A DNA stretch of 64,000 nt. It comes from Kondoa malvinella. Its lineage: Eukaryota > Basidiomycota > Agaricostilbomycetes > Agaricostilbales > Kondoaceae. The translations under genes and the position numbers were made by a program. Below the pieces are notes generated by a model, which was not told where the DNA came from, ran no database searches, and saw nothing but the letters and a program-made list of their open reading frames with translations. Positions 1 through 11,558 of the stretch are shown here, piece after piece (the stretch's first letter is position 1; each line of letters starts with the position of its first letter). The stretch lies in contig BCIM01000002.1 in the NCBI GenBank assembly GCA_039545315.1, positions 895,369 to 959,368 of the forward strand, read 5' to 3'.

Positions 1-1
1 T

Positions 2-1338
2 ATGCTGGCCTTGCGTTGTCGTCGGACCCTGATGTTGCGCGAACAGGCCTACATCATTGACCGAATTCTCGGCGTATTGGTGTGAACCTACGGAAGAGTT
101 TCTCGCTATTAGCGCAGGCGCAGATGCAGAAGATCGAATGCTCAGAGTGCTCAAGTGGTTCATAAGCACTTTGAGGGGTAAGCCCGGCACACATGCCTAT
201 AAACAGGTTCTCATAGCCCACCAGGTCAATATACTGCTAGAGAGACGCAAACTGGTTCAGAGAAGAAGCCGTTGAACCCTGTGTTGGGCGAATTGCATCT
301 TGGTCATTGGGACACATCGAAAGGTCCAACCACGCTTGTCAGCGAACAAGTCTCGCATCACCCTCCTATAACGTGTGTTGAGCCTAGCACCACACAAATG
401 ACACTAATCTAGAGTATTCTAGTGCATACTATATCGCGAATGAGCAGACCGGCCTATCGCTGCAAGGTCACTGCGCGCAGAAGGTACGATCATGGGAGCA
501 ACTTGCCGTATCCTGGCTGACTGGCTTCCAATTGGTACAGACATCATTCGGAGGCAAAACCATCAGCGTCCGACAAGTCGGTCACGCACTTCTCAATGTC
601 AAGCTACCAGATGGCCAAGTCGAGAAATACCTCATCACCCTACCCAAACTGCGCATCGAAGGACTGTGGTTCGGTGCTCCCTACATAGAACTCTGCGAAA
701 CGTCCTACATCCAAGCTTCAACAGGCTACCATGCCCAAATCACTTATTCCGGCAAAGGGTATTTCAGCGGCAAATCCCATACCTTCAATGCCGTCGTCGC
801 TTCGGATGCTAGCTCAGTGTCTAAAGATCCACTCTATGTCATTGATGGTCAATGGACCGAGACGTCAAAGTATAGCAAAGGCACAAAGGGCAACAAAGCA
901 CGTGAAGGTGCACCCTTTTTGGATGTTGCTCGTTCAGCTTCTTCGTGGAAAGCTTTGACTGTGAAACCGGTCAGCGAACAGGGACCTATGGAAAGCAGGA
1001 GGGTTTGGTTTGATGTCGCTGAAGGGATCAAGAAGGGTCAGTTTGAGGATGCGACGGCGGCAAAGATGAAGTTGGAGAACGAGCAGAGGCAGAAGAGGAA
1101 GGACGAGGCTGCTAGTGGTCAACCTTGGCAGTTGCAGCGGTTCACTTTGGTCGGTGACGATGCGGATTGTGCGTCAGACTTCTTTACGCATTGGCATACG
1201 CTGATCTTTTTGCAGACCGGAAACTCGCTGGTGCTTTCGGTGGAGATCCCTCAACGCAAGACGCATACCATTTTGTGGCATAGACGGGATTTGTTAGGTC
1301 GTATAGGTACTTATGTGCATCGTCTCGTCCCTTCATAG
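2..1338 (+). CDS. Oxysterol-binding protein, Kes1/Osh4 type (5' end outside the window)
   Basis: Lipid-transfer protein that moves sterol and phosphatidylinositol 4-phosphate between membranes. The first readable exon, after a probable acceptor near 46, carries [10 protein letters not shown], the start of the fungal Kes1 core. FLAISAG follows, then [14 protein letters not shown] (near 270-320). The OSBP signature EQVSHHPPI lies near 335-362. The long last exon (about 440-1338) holds [16 protein letters not shown]-like beta strands, [10 protein letters not shown] and the charged C-terminal helix. At least two introns are needed (about 178-270 and 365-440) to keep the frame. No PH or ankyrin domain is visible, which fits the short Osh4 class, although the extreme N-terminus is missing. 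The end is a TAG at 1336-1338. Family call is firm; exact 5' exons are not. Confidence 0.93.
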
Positions 1339-1437
1339 TCTCTCTATACATGTAATACTGCTTGCCCTAAGTGCTACCTTAATATCTGTCCCTTCTCTCC
1401 TTGCGTCCGGCACTCTTCTCATCCTATAGATTTAGTT

Positions 1438-1855
1438 CTATTGCTCTACCTGCTGTTTGTCGAGAACGAGAACCGCCAGGGTGAACTGTTCACTTTGCCG
1501 TATCAATAGTTTGCGCCTAAAGCGAGCATGAGTACATCACAAGGACATGAGATGTACCAGCTCACGACCTGTCGAATTGCACCGCTATCGTCTTGTCGAC
1601 TAGCCTGTCTGGACCTGCTGACTGATCGAAGGATGACGCTTCTTCTGCTTCGGCTGCAGCGGCTTTGGACGCTGCTGAGAGTATCTGAGCAGACACAGGA
1701 GCTGGTAGATCCTGTATCGACTGTCAGACATATACCTCTGTAGGATTACGTCAACTTACACCGCTTGTCGACAGCAGATTGCTATCCGCGTCCATGAGCA
1801 GGTATCCAAGACATTGCGGGCCTAACTCTTCTAATACCACATTAAAGCTTGCCAT
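1438..1855 (-). CDS. Small roadblock-type protein, LAMTOR4-like
   Basis: A three-exon gene of about 96 codons that I assembled by hand. Exon 1 starts ATG at 1855 and encodes MASFNVVLEELG then GYLLMDADSNLLSTSG, ending at a GTAAGT donor. Exon 2 starts after a GCTCAG acceptor with ILSAASKAAAAEAEEASSF and ends KTIAVQFDR. Exon 3 gives RKLLIRQSEQFTLAVLVLD and stops at 1438. All three join in frame. The pattern GYLV-x-D-x(4)-LSSSG followed by a late hydrophobic strand resembles LAMTOR4, a roadblock-fold subunit of Ragulator that anchors Rag GTPases and TORC1 on the lysosome or vacuole. It lies tail-to-tail with the OSBP gene and head-to-head with PEX6. The gene is well supported by splice phase; the LAMTOR4 assignment is an inference from a short motif. 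Confidence 0.6.
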
Positions 1856-1939
1856 GATGACCCTCTTCGGATACTAGAAAGCCGGAAATAAACATCTGAG
1901 ACTTGAAAGCGGAAGAGGGAGGATTGATCCAAAGCGAGC

Positions 1940-4900
1940 ATGAGAGGCATAGCAGACGGTTGGACTTACGTGGACAAAGCGCTGCTCAAGGATGATACCG
2001 ACAGTCAAGCCGTTCTGCCGTTTGAACTATGGGAGATCCTGTCTGAATATGCAAAGGAAGACCGCTTGGCAATTGCTGTCGAGCCTCTGAACAATTCTGG
2101 GAAAGCAAGGAGCGTGCTGTGTTGGGCCGTGAAAGCCTCTACTCAGTCGCAGGCGAGTTCGAGCAAGTCTTTGCACCGGAAAGAGCTAATTTCTATGCAT
2201 AGACGCTGCCGTATTTCCCGCTTGAATTGGGCAAAAGGTTGGGCGCTCTAGTCAAGCAAACGCACGTCGGATGTCGTATTCGACCCACTGCCATCCCTCC
2301 GCTACACCACCTCATCCTTCTCGCACAAGGGGATGCTGCATATGCATTCGCTCAGAAATCGCCGGATCCACTGGCCAATCAGCTCGCACAGAATGCGCAG
2401 ATCCTCAGGCAAGACGATGTGATCTCTGTAGAAGATTTGATGCCGAATGGGACGTCCGAAACATACAAGAAGCTGCTTTACAAATACAAGATTGCTCTAA
2501 GCGAACCCGTATTACAAGGCTTTTTCGATATCCAAAGGTCCAGCTTTACGGCTATTGCATCTTCAGAAGGGTCTACAGAAGATGACAGCGCTTCCTCTTT
2601 CTCTGTTGCTTCTACTCAGGAAGAACTAGAAGATGATTATGAAGGAGACTTTTCTGTCGACGAGTCTTTCCTCGAGCAAGATCTGGTCAATAGAAGTGCC
2701 AACCTTTGGCTATCTACAGAGACTATACCTGCAAAGTCGAACGGTCTTCAAACAGCAAAGGAAGAGCAAACAGTGCAACTGCCAAGATTCGATCAGCCCT
2801 GGCAAGACTGCGCTTGCCTGCCTTTGCTCCATCCAGTCAACGAAGACTTGTATATCTCGGCTGCTAGCAATATTCCATGGGACGGACATCGAGACATCTT
2901 TGTTCGGACGCAAGATCTACTGCGGCTACACCTCTTCTCAGGCGATGCTGTCCTCGTTAGATCGTCCAGCCGTAGAACAGATGGACCTCAAGGTCACTTG
3001 GCTCGAGTTTGGGCATGCGACCTGATCTTCAGCCAATATCAATCTCCCATCAAAAAGCTACCTTTCGCTCTGCTTCCACCTATACTGCTTTATAATCTCG
3101 ACAACACCAGTAGTGCAGCACCAGAGACTTGTCAGATCATACCTTTCCGCTCGTTGGATCAATCAAAAATACCAATAGCTAAAAGTATCACAGTCGCTCG
3201 TATCGCTTCGCCGTTATCTACTTCGAAAGTACACGAACCGCTTTTCTTTCGCGAGCTACAACGTTTTTTTGAAGCCTTTGGAGGCAAGAGGATGATACAA
3301 GAAGGAGATGTCATAGCTGTTGGCATTAACGAAGCTGAAGCCAAGTGGGCAGAAGATTCTTCCTGGCAGTGAGTCTCTCCTTGATCTTCATCACATGCTC
3401 TGACGAATTTGAATAGGTTTCCTGCAACACCAAACACGTCTCCGACAGCGCTCGTCTTCTTCCGGATCACTTCAGTCTTACTATCTGCTCGAGGGGTCGA
3501 ATCAGCTTACGCACTCGAGAATGGCGAATTGGGTTGCTATGCCGTCTTAGGCGAGACGAAACTCATACAAGCTGGTATAGACAAATCCATCAAGCCAGCA
3601 GAGCCATCCAGCGGTCTATCTTCCTTCCTCGGTATTCAACGCTTTAGCGGTTCTCTACTACTACCGAAACTGGTCGAATACCTCGCTGCTGCCGTTCCAG
3701 AACAAGCCAGTCTACTTGATCTGTCATTGTCTATACTTGTCAAAGGCGGTAGAGGGAGTGGGAAGAAAACGGCTTTGCGTTCAGCTGCTGCGCAAGTGGG
3801 CATGGAGACGATGGTCATGAATTGCTTTGATCTACTTGGCGAGTCTGAAGTCAAGACGGAGGGAATGATCAGGGCGAGGGTAGAGCGAGCTATTGAAAGT
3901 GCGCCCTGTTTGCTGGTCTTGACCAATGTGGAGGCGTTGGCTAGGAAAGCTCAGACGGTAGAGAATGGCCAAGGTAAGCGCTTATTGCAAAGGCTCAACA
4001 TTCGCTTATAGTTGCACAGATCCGCCAACGGTTCTAGTCCTACAAGACTGCTTGTCCATACTGAAGAGTAGCTGGCGAGAGACAAGATGGCCGGTCATAC
4101 TTGCAGCAACGACGACGGACGCAGATCAGCTACCAGCAAGTGTGCTTAGCTGCTTCAAAGCGGAATTTACTCTGGAGGTCAGCGGACTCAATCATGCGGA
4201 ATACTTGCGCTGAGCTGTAGCCCAGGCGCCTGATGAAGGTAGTCGTCTCGCCATGCTACAAAATATCGTCAAGAGCGATGTCCTTTCGCCCGACGTCTCG
4301 CTGCGCAGTATTGCTGTTCAAAGCGCTGCTCTTCTCGCTGGTGATCTGGTTGATCTTGTCGGCCGGGCTCGTCTCGCAGCGTTGCAAAGGTCTCAGCAGT
4401 CAGAGTATGTCTTGCACCTTTGCCTTCATGGTCGAGAGCTAACACGTGCATGCAGAGATTATTCGACCATCTCCACCAACGATTTGAAAGCAGCCGGACT
4501 AGCTCTGACTGGCGCAGACTTTTCTCTGGCGCTCGATAAAGCCAGATCTTCGTACTCCGAGTCTATCGGTGCGCCGAAGATCCCGAATGTGACATGGGAC
4601 GATGTTGGTGGTTTGGCAGCAGTCAAAGCAGATATTCTCGATACTATCCAACTTCCTCTCGAACACCCAGAACTCTTTGCAGAAGGTCTTAAGAAACGCT
4701 CTGGTATTCTGCTTTACGGTCCACCCGGTACAGGCAAGACTCTGCTCGCCAAAGCAGTCGCCACTTCTTGCAGCTTGAACTTCTTCTCCGTCAAAGGCCC
4801 CGAACTGCTCAATATGTACATTGGTGAATCAGAAGCGAATGTCCGCAGGGTCTTCCAGCGCGCAAGAGATGCAAAGCCTTGTTGTATCTTCTTTGATGAG

Positions 4901-5668
4901 CTGGATTCTGTTGCGCCCAAAAGAGGAAATCAAGGTGATTCGGGAGGTGTCATGGATAGGATTGTCAGTCAACTTTTGGCTGAATTGGATGGTATGGCAG
5001 ATGGGTCAGCTGGTGCGGATGTGTTCGTTATTGGTGCGACGAACAGACCGGATTTGCTTGATCCTGCGCTTTTGCGGCCTGGAAGGTCAGCTCTGTGCAT
5101 CAATACGCTACAAAGACGTTAATAGTAGTCTAGATTCGATCGCATGCTCTATCTCGGCGTTAGCGATAATCACGAAGCTCAACTACGCATTATCCAAGCT
5201 CTTACTCGAAAGTTCAAGCTGCACCCTGCAACAGACCTGCGAGCAATAGCCGAACAATGTCCTTTCAACTACACCGGCGCCGACTTTTACGCTTTGTGCT
5301 CTGATGCAATGTTGAAAGCTATGACTCGAACAGCTTCAGAGGTAGACGCTCGAATTTGTAAGTCTTACACGTAAGCATTGTACACTTACTGATACCTCGT
5401 TCTAGCCGCTATGAATGCATCACCACCTTATTCTGCGGATGAACAAGCTTTGATGACGCCTCAGTACTACCTTTCCGAGATTGCTACCGCAGCAGAAATC
5501 GACATTCTCGTTTCGCAACAGGACTTTGAAGCAGCTCTAGCAGAGCTCGTTCCTAGTGTCTCACAGCATGAGATGGCCCACTATGCATTGGTGCAAGAGA
5601 AGTTTTCGGCTAAACCGAAGCAAGCCCAGAACTTAGACAAGGGCAAAGGGAAGGCTATAGAGATGTAG
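1940..5668 (+). CDS. PEX6: Peroxisomal AAA-ATPase peroxin-6
   Basis: Subunit of the Pex1-Pex6 motor that pulls the receptor Pex5 out of the peroxisomal membrane. The C-terminal D2 domain is canonical: VTWDDVGGL, Walker A GPPGTGKT (about 4711-4734), Walker [11 protein letters not shown], the sensor region [20 protein letters not shown], then LDRMLYLGV. The D1 domain keeps a P-loop-like [10 protein letters not shown] (about 3745-3775), but its Walker B strand reads [11 protein letters not shown] without the acidic pair, the known degeneration of Pex6 D1. About seven short introns are needed, at roughly 2130-2200, 3368-3415, 3974-4016, 4175-4220, 4408-4456, 5084-5128 and 5358-5405. The last exon ends KGKAIEM at 5668. 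The first ATG at 1940 is the most upstream in-frame one I found; the first intron is the least certain. Confidence 0.95.
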
Positions 5669-5915
5669 AGCTAGTGATATAGCTCTGGATGGAGCATGGA
5701 AATGGACTGGACATGAGGTGAAGACAATCCAATGCGCGAGAGGTTTGAATAGGCAAGAATGTACTTTCATTGCTATTGCTTTGCATTCCCCGTGTACTCT
5801 TGCAGTGCAGCCCTTTTCGGCAGATGCAATCAAGGCATGGTTTGGTTGACCTAGATTGATAGATCGGTCAAAGCGACTACAAGTGACAGAAAGCATACCT
5901 TCTCGAGGGACTCGG

Positions 5916-6845
5916 TCATCTGCACGAGCGATAAGCGTATTGAATCTGAGGCAGCAAGAATGGTAACGTACGAATGGCAACTTGTCCTATAATCCCTCAT
6001 TAGCATACATTATCGCTTACGTTTTGATCTAGTCAACTAACCTTGGCGTAGATCTCCATGGCTTGAAAGCAGCAGGTCAGCATGCGACCAAGCGTACAGA
6101 GCTATCGGCTCACTTGGCTTGAGGGCCTTCTCTGCTCAAATACTCAGCGCTGGAAGTGCTCGGCTGAACCAAACTCACTCTGCTCGGTCTCGAGAGTACC
6201 AGCTTTGATAGCGATAATCTCCGGAGCCTATCCCAGCGTGTCAGACAGGTATAGGACAGTAATGCAAATACATACAGCCTCGGGGTCGTGGGCAATTGCT
6301 GGACGTAGGCGTCAGCAAGTGTAGTTGCTACTAGACAATGCGAGCTTACGAGAACCGCATTCACCACAGACTGAAGACCAGCATTAGCACACGATTTAGA
6401 TCCGAAGATGCTACACACATAGTCTCTGCAAAACACCCATTATCAGTAAAGTTGGAAGTGGTGCATACAAAGATAGCATACGTGAACGGTCTTGCCAGAG
6501 TCTCCCTTTGAGCCTGAGTAGGTCTTGACGGGGCCTGCCGGAAGTCAGTCCAACACTTTCAAATACTCGGACAATTGCACCCACCCTTGATGGACAGCTT
6601 GTCCTTTGGCACGACAACTACTAAACTGTAGGTGCTGCCGGATTGACGCTGGCAGTCATCGCAGCTTGTATGCAAGCATCAGCGATAAGCTCTGAACATT
6701 AGAGTGAGTAAGCTCACTGATCATAGCCAGAGAAAAGAGGCTCGGCGTCGACGGTGTAGGTCACAGCTTTGCAGAGACAGCTATGAGCACAAGTCAGCCC
6801 TGCCTCTGCCAAGCATTTGCTGAACACTTACTGGCCAGACAACAT
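5916..6845 (-). CDS. GFA/CENP-V family zinc protein (glutathione-dependent formaldehyde-activating-like)
   Basis: Small single-domain zinc enzyme of the GFA family (S-(hydroxymethyl)glutathione synthase-like); members bind one or two zincs through Cys residues. Spliced from ATG at 6845: exon 1 MLSG, exon 2 HCLCKAVTYTVDAEPLFSGYD, exon 3 HCDDCQRQSGSTYS then VVVPKDKLSIKG, later exons with FGSKSCANAG, IIAIKAGTLE, MEIYAKDKLPF, ending near 5916. The C-x-C and C-x-x-C pairs and the KAGTL and MEIY-KDRLPF-like landmarks are the family pattern. Most exons are under 120 nt and at least five introns are needed. The last exon end is uncertain, because a slightly different acceptor would extend it. The substrate cannot be told from the sequence; many relatives do not act on formaldehyde. 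Confidence 0.8.
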
Positions 6846-7064
6846 GTTTACTTCTTTTGTGGTAGTAGCAGGTCAAGCGTTCAGGCGCGAACAAGTCGAC
6901 GAAGTAAAGTGGAGACATGATCGGTCTAAACTTGGGACCACGCGCTATGATGCAGATCCCTTCGGCTAGCCCATCTCACAACTTGCCAGGAGTAAGTAGC
7001 ATTGCTAGGCAGTATCACACATGTCCATGCGCGCGTGTCGACGCCAACGGCAAGAAAGCATCTC

Positions 7065-8246
7065 TCAACCTCGCAAAGTAGCTGGGACCTGGTCAATGTC
7101 ACTCTTGGTCTTCTTCAGAGCACTGCTGATGACAGGCTTTAGATGAGATGAAGGTCTGACAAGAAGAGCTTACCTGGCGGTAGCCGAGCATTCTGCATCA
7201 ACACCCAAACCTCGCAAACAGTCTCTGCCTTCCTCGCGCATGCTAAACCAGGCTGCCATCTTCAGGTCCTTGAGATCTGGCATAGCTTGCGACATGCAGA
7301 TGGAAGGTGTTTGACCTTCGTGAGACTGCCAAAATTCGGCAAACATCATCTTGGCTACCGACTGGCTTTCAAAGAGCTGTAGAGCCATCTTGATATAGAG
7401 AGGATATTGACCAGTCTTCTCGAATGTCTTGAATCTGGGAAGCAGCCAGTCGAGGTCCTTCTTGACAAATTCCGCGTCGCCGGTGATCAAGTTGTACATC
7501 AAGCCCAGCAGCAGCTTAATGTCATAAGCCTTGTCGTGATCATTGCCCACATCGATGATTTTGATGCTGAAGTCTGAGGTGACGACCACGTTCTGTTGTA
7601 AAGCGTCGCCCCAAGTGATGTCTTGGTCATGTAGATAATTGAGCGCCTGGACCACATGGACGAGAAGGTATTTGATGACAGGCATCGGAACGACATTGTT
7701 CCAATCACCCTTGTCGCCTAGAGACTGTACACAAGCGTGATCAGCTACTGACATCTCCTGCGACAAAGACTCACCCCTTGGAGCGTCCTGAAATTGCAAC
7801 ACGCACTTTCCATGACTAATTCAGTCTTTCTCTCTTCCAAGCTTGACATGCTTGGCCACATCTTGACAATGAACGGATGTCGTATTCTGGATGCGATTTC
7901 TGCAGCTCGTGAGAATTGCTCTTCGACATACTGAATGCTGAGCTCGGGAAAGACGTGATCTTTGCAAAAGCCGAACTTGACGGCAAAACTTCCAGACGGT
8001 AAGCGAGGTTCGGCTGAAGGGTCGATAGCTTCGCAAAGGAAAACATCCGATATCCCTGTAAGAGATATCTTTAGGTTCGACAGAAGGTAGTCATGCTGTA
8101 TCACCTACAGCCTCCACCGAGGTGCTTGAGTAAGCGGAAGCGCCTGAAAAGGACAATGGTCAGCTAGATCGTCAATCAAAGCGGATGAAAGCTTACCCAA
8201 ATTCTACAGGAAAGACCCTCGGACAAGTAGCTACGGTGAGGAGCAT
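7065..8246 (-). CDS. Divergent protein-kinase-like protein, probably catalytically impaired
   Basis: About 330 residues with kinase order but altered motifs. Start ATG at 8246 gives MLLTVATCP, then RFRLLKHLG joined across an intron to ISDVFLCEAID, so the glycine-rich loop is not intact. The beta-3 lysine is present (SFAVKFGF). Next come RHPFIVK and ALNYLHDQD. The catalytic loop reads TWGDALQQN: Asp and Asn are kept but the usual Lys after Asp is replaced. The magnesium motif reads IIDVGN instead of DFG. Introns use clean sites (GTAAGC near 8190, GTGAGT near 7792, GTAAGC near 7173), and a last exon encoding SALKKTKSDIDQ ends at 7065. The family is unassigned; it resembles lineage-specific fungal kinase-like proteins with WGD-type loops. 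Activity cannot be judged from sequence. Confidence 0.72.
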
Positions 8247-8524
8247 GCTGCAAGTTGAATACTGTTACTGTCAAGAGTCTCTTTGGCTTGATCGAAACTG
8301 GCGAGAAGGCCAAGAAGGTTGGCACTGGTGATAGATTGGAGAGCAGAGGACGGCGAAAAGTGGTTCGGTGTAAAGACTAATAATTGTGGCGCCTTCGTCG
8401 GGCAGTGAGCGTACGCCGGTGCTGCACTGGCTATATCCAGCGGGATTGCATATCAGCACAGCCAGGCATGGCCTAACACAGCCATTCCTGAATTGACATT
8501 TGATGCTGTTGAAGGAGCATCAAC

Positions 8525-8752
8525 ATGGCTGCAGAGAAGAGATATTGGTCGCGATGCGCCAGTCACCAGGAGCTGAAGAGTAAGTCTAGAAGTCTTGGGG
8601 TCAAGTCAGTAGCAGAACTGCACAGCGAGGTATCGAGCTGATTTGCAGGACCGCCAAGCGAGTCCAGATGGTATGTTCGAACCGACAGAGGACAACCGAA
8701 CATGAGCCAAAAGTGCTGTCGTGTTTCGCGAAGACTTTCGGAAAAGTATTGA
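8525..8752 (+). CDS. Possible small two-exon gene, unknown
   Basis: A possible 52-codon reading starts ATG at 8525 (MAAEKRYWSRCASHQELK), uses a GTAAGT donor and a TTTGCAG acceptor near 8647, and continues RPPSESRWYVRT to a stop at 8752. The splice signals are strong on this strand. The product is short, basic, and matches nothing I know. It could equally be chance sequence in the upstream region of the kinase-like gene. Confidence 0.25.
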
Positions 8753-9055
8753 AGGTGGGAGTATGTTGCTGATCGGATACTTTTGTTGTCAGACGTCAAT
8801 TCTCCTTGAGAGCCGTGGCTGGCGAATGATCTTCTTGATATTCAGATGCTGGCAGCAAGAGTGACGATTCTGTGGGAAATGTGCTTCTCTCGGGTGCTGA
8901 GGTGACATTTGTTTGGCGGTGATCGATGCAAGCATCTTCTATAGCACATCTACATTGCTGTAGCATATCTATGTAATAGATGACAAGGTCAGACTAGAAT
9001 TGGCTCGTCAACAAGAAGATGCTACCTATAGTTGCCTGTAATTTTCCCTGGGAAT

Positions 9056-9955
9056 CTATAATAGATCGTTGGACTCATCAGCATTGAGACGTGGGTCAGA
9101 TATGCTTCGCTTACATACGAAGGCACCCCGAGCGATCTCAAAGTCTTCCCATTGTCCTTTGCTCGTCAAACTGGCATACCAAGCATCAAGTGCTGCTCTT
9201 GCGCTGCCACTTCATCCCTTGCTTGTATTAATTGGGCCTTGTTCACTTGCTGACTTATAAAGTCCAACCATTCTTCCTCCAACTTGACCGTGCCATCCTC
9301 ATTCCACAATTGCGGATATTGTCGAGTTGCAGCCATCTTGTCGTTGTACCAATCTATTTGCGGCTCCCAGAAGTGAGAAGAGACTAGAGCAATGTATTCG
9401 TATAGATCTTCTGGAATTGTCATCACATTCGGAATAAGGGATGAGGCATTTTCTTTGAGGAAAGCTGGGCTCATAGTCGGCCTGGACCAAAGTTCCTTGA
9501 TGCCATCAGTCTTCTCTATCCATCTCCACCAATACAGCTTCTTCTTTGACCCTGCTTCTGACGAGACAAAGACTCGGTAAACATCCTGATGTTTCTCGTT
9601 CGAAGAGTAGTCAGGTAGTATAATGGTAATAACGCTTCTGGCGTGACGACGGGTTTCGCTTTCGCAGTAAGCATCGCCAGTAGGTGGTTCATATTGGTTT
9701 GCTACGGGATGGTGGTCTTGAGTTGAAAAGAAAAGTCGTCCATATCATGGTCTGGTCTGTTCTGGTCTGGAACGAAATACTGTCATGCAACTCAATGATG
9801 CCGTCACAAAGCAAGATCCAGTGTTTGCTGCATCGCTCGCAATCTATGCGCCAAAGGGGATACCGTCTGTGCAAGATTGACCGATACGGTATGCCAAGCT
9901 CGTGGACTGTGATTCCGTGCTCGGAGATATCTTTTGTATTGAAAGGACTGAGCAT
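9056..9955 (-). CDS. Hypothetical protein, family not recognised
   Basis: About 250 residues in three exons. ATG at 9955 gives MLSPFNTKDISEHGITVHEL and RIDCERCSKHWILL, a C-x-x-C pair. A GTATTT donor and CTCAAG acceptor of 65 nt then restore the frame into NHHPVANQYEPPTGDAYC. After that come RHARSVITIILPDYSS, KKKLYWWRWIEKTDG and VMTIPEDLYEYIALVSSHFW. A second small intron near 9192-9257 is needed to reach ARAALDAWYASL and EDFEIARGAF before the stop at 9056. Without these introns the frame changes would look like frameshifts. The protein is rich in aromatic residues and has no signal peptide or membrane segment. I do not recognise the family. Its promoter side faces the OM14-like gene. Confidence 0.6.
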
Positions 9956-10334
9956 CCAGCCAGCGCGCACACAAACTTGATTCGGGAGATGCAAATCATG
10001 CAGAGAGTATTATCATCGCAATTTCAAGAGATTAGAAGAAGAAGGAGAAGAAGAAGAGCGTGGAAGCGAGTAACAGGGCAGCGCAAGTGTAGGCAGATAC
10101 GGAAACATATACGAACACGTTAGGAGAAGGGAGATACAACCTGAGATCTGCTAGAGGCAACAGAGCGAAGCCAGGTTAAGTGCTGGAGCTTGCATGAGCG
10201 GTTGAACTCCGCGCAGCTTCAGACTATACTGGCAAACGTGCAAAGCAAGGCAAGAGGAGTGGCCGAAACAAGACACCAAGTGACGTCTACGAATTTCACA
10301 GGTTGTCGTCCATCATCCAACACTTGAGACAAAT
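9956..10334. other. Intergenic stretch, divergent promoters
   Basis: Between the starts of the unknown minus-strand gene and the OM14-like gene. It has a purine run on the plus strand (about 10025-10065, GAA/GAG rich), which is a CT-rich tract upstream of the minus-strand gene. I see no gene here. Confidence 0.5.
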
Positions 10335-11558
10335 ATGAGGTACGCTGCTCTTTACAGACCCAATGAATACACGCTAATGCATTCTTCAAGTTACGCTTCT
10401 GTCGCTTGTCTGTTTTCCCGTCTCAATAACCCAAATGCAGCTTCTGACCTTGTTTCGATAGCCCACAACGCTCCGCCTGAAGAGCTACAGCCTCACCCTG
10501 ACCCTAACCTGCTTGAAGGCGGTCACCACACAGACGACAGCGTCTCCAACCCAGATGAGAACAACGGATCCGTGAGTCTAAGTTCATCACATGTCTCTAT
10601 CGATCATGTTGACAATCTCGTACAGGTCGTTGTTGTGAACGACTCTGACTTCAAGGACCACCCTGTAGCTCTCCCTCTAGTTGCCCAGATAAGTATAGCT
10701 AACCCAGATCTCAGCACACGCAATATTCCGAAGATGTCGCCAAAGCCCAAGCAGAACGCCGTCGACGCGCTCAACAAAACCAACGCGAGATTGAAGAAAC
10801 CAAACAGGCCGTCGCTGAAACTGCAGACAAAGCAGAACGTCAAGCTAAATCTGCTGTAAACACTGCTGAAAAGAAGGGCGAAGAAGCTGTCGAGGAAGGT
10901 AAAGAAGCTTTAGCTACTGCGGAAAAGAAAGGCAAACAAGCATTGGACACGGCTGAAAAGAAGGGTAAAGCCGCGTTGGACACCGCTGAGAAGAAGGGCA
11001 AACAAGTTGCGGATGCGGCCGAGAAGGAATACAACGAGTTTGCCAATGATCCAGAAGGCAAAGCGAAACAATATGCCAACAAAGCACAAGCCAAGAGCAA
11101 AGAAGCATTGGCTGCTGCCGAAGCCGAGGGTCAGAAATTGGCCGAGAGCGCAAAGAGGAAGGCATCTGAATTGGACGCTGCAGCCGAGAAGGAGTGGAAG
11201 AGGGGAAAGAAGGAAGCTAAAGAGCTAGACCGGAAAGCCCACAATGCTTTCGCTAGCAACCCGCAATTCTACACTGGCATTCTCGGTGTTGGTGCGTCGG
11301 CGCATGTCTTGCCCCTCAGTACCGTTCTAATATCCCTTGCTAGCCAACGTTGTTGTCCTTGCTGCAGTCGGATTCACCGCATACCAGAATTGGCAACTAC
11401 CTCGATGGGATCGACGTGTAGTGACTGGCACCGTTGCCGGTCTAGCTGCTTGGTTCGGCGCACAGTCGTAAGTCTGTCGGTTACGGATGTCAGCGCGTTC
11501 TTATACGTGCAACAGGTTCTTTGCTGCTGAAGAGTATGAGATGAGGAAGGAGCAGTAA
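10335..11558 (+). CDS. OM14-like mitochondrial outer membrane protein with 11-residue repeats
   Basis: The N-terminal part is acidic and Pro/Asn rich (APPEELQPHPDP). After two introns (GTGAGT near 10571; GTAGCT near 10665) comes a long Ala/Lys/Glu helix with repeats TAEKKGKQALD, TAEKKGKAALD and TAEKKGKQVAD. The repeat codons begin at 10916, 10949 and 10982, exactly 33 nt apart. The last part reads NPQFYTGILGV, then across an intron (about 11290-11341) ANVVVLAAVGFTAYQ and VVTGTVAGLAAWFGAQSFF, two hydrophobic segments near the end. This tail layout matches fungal OM14, an outer membrane protein that helps cytosolic ribosomes dock on mitochondria. Hendecads of this kind form long amphipathic helices. 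The stop is at 11558. The start is uncertain: an internal Met a few codons on is possible. Confidence 0.7.

Noticed and set aside
5633..5980. Minus-strand 115-codon frame near the PEX6 end as a separate gene
   Set aside because: Its start overlaps the last exon of the GFA gene in another splice reading and the rest is antisense to the PEX6 tail.
8660..8700. TTCGAACC as a possible minus-strand tRNA T-loop
   Set aside because: Flanking bases do not form a five-pair T-stem and no A-box lies at the right distance.
9056..9955. Two frame changes suggesting a pseudogene
   Set aside because: A 65-nt and a roughly 66-nt intron with GT-AG ends restore one frame across the gene.
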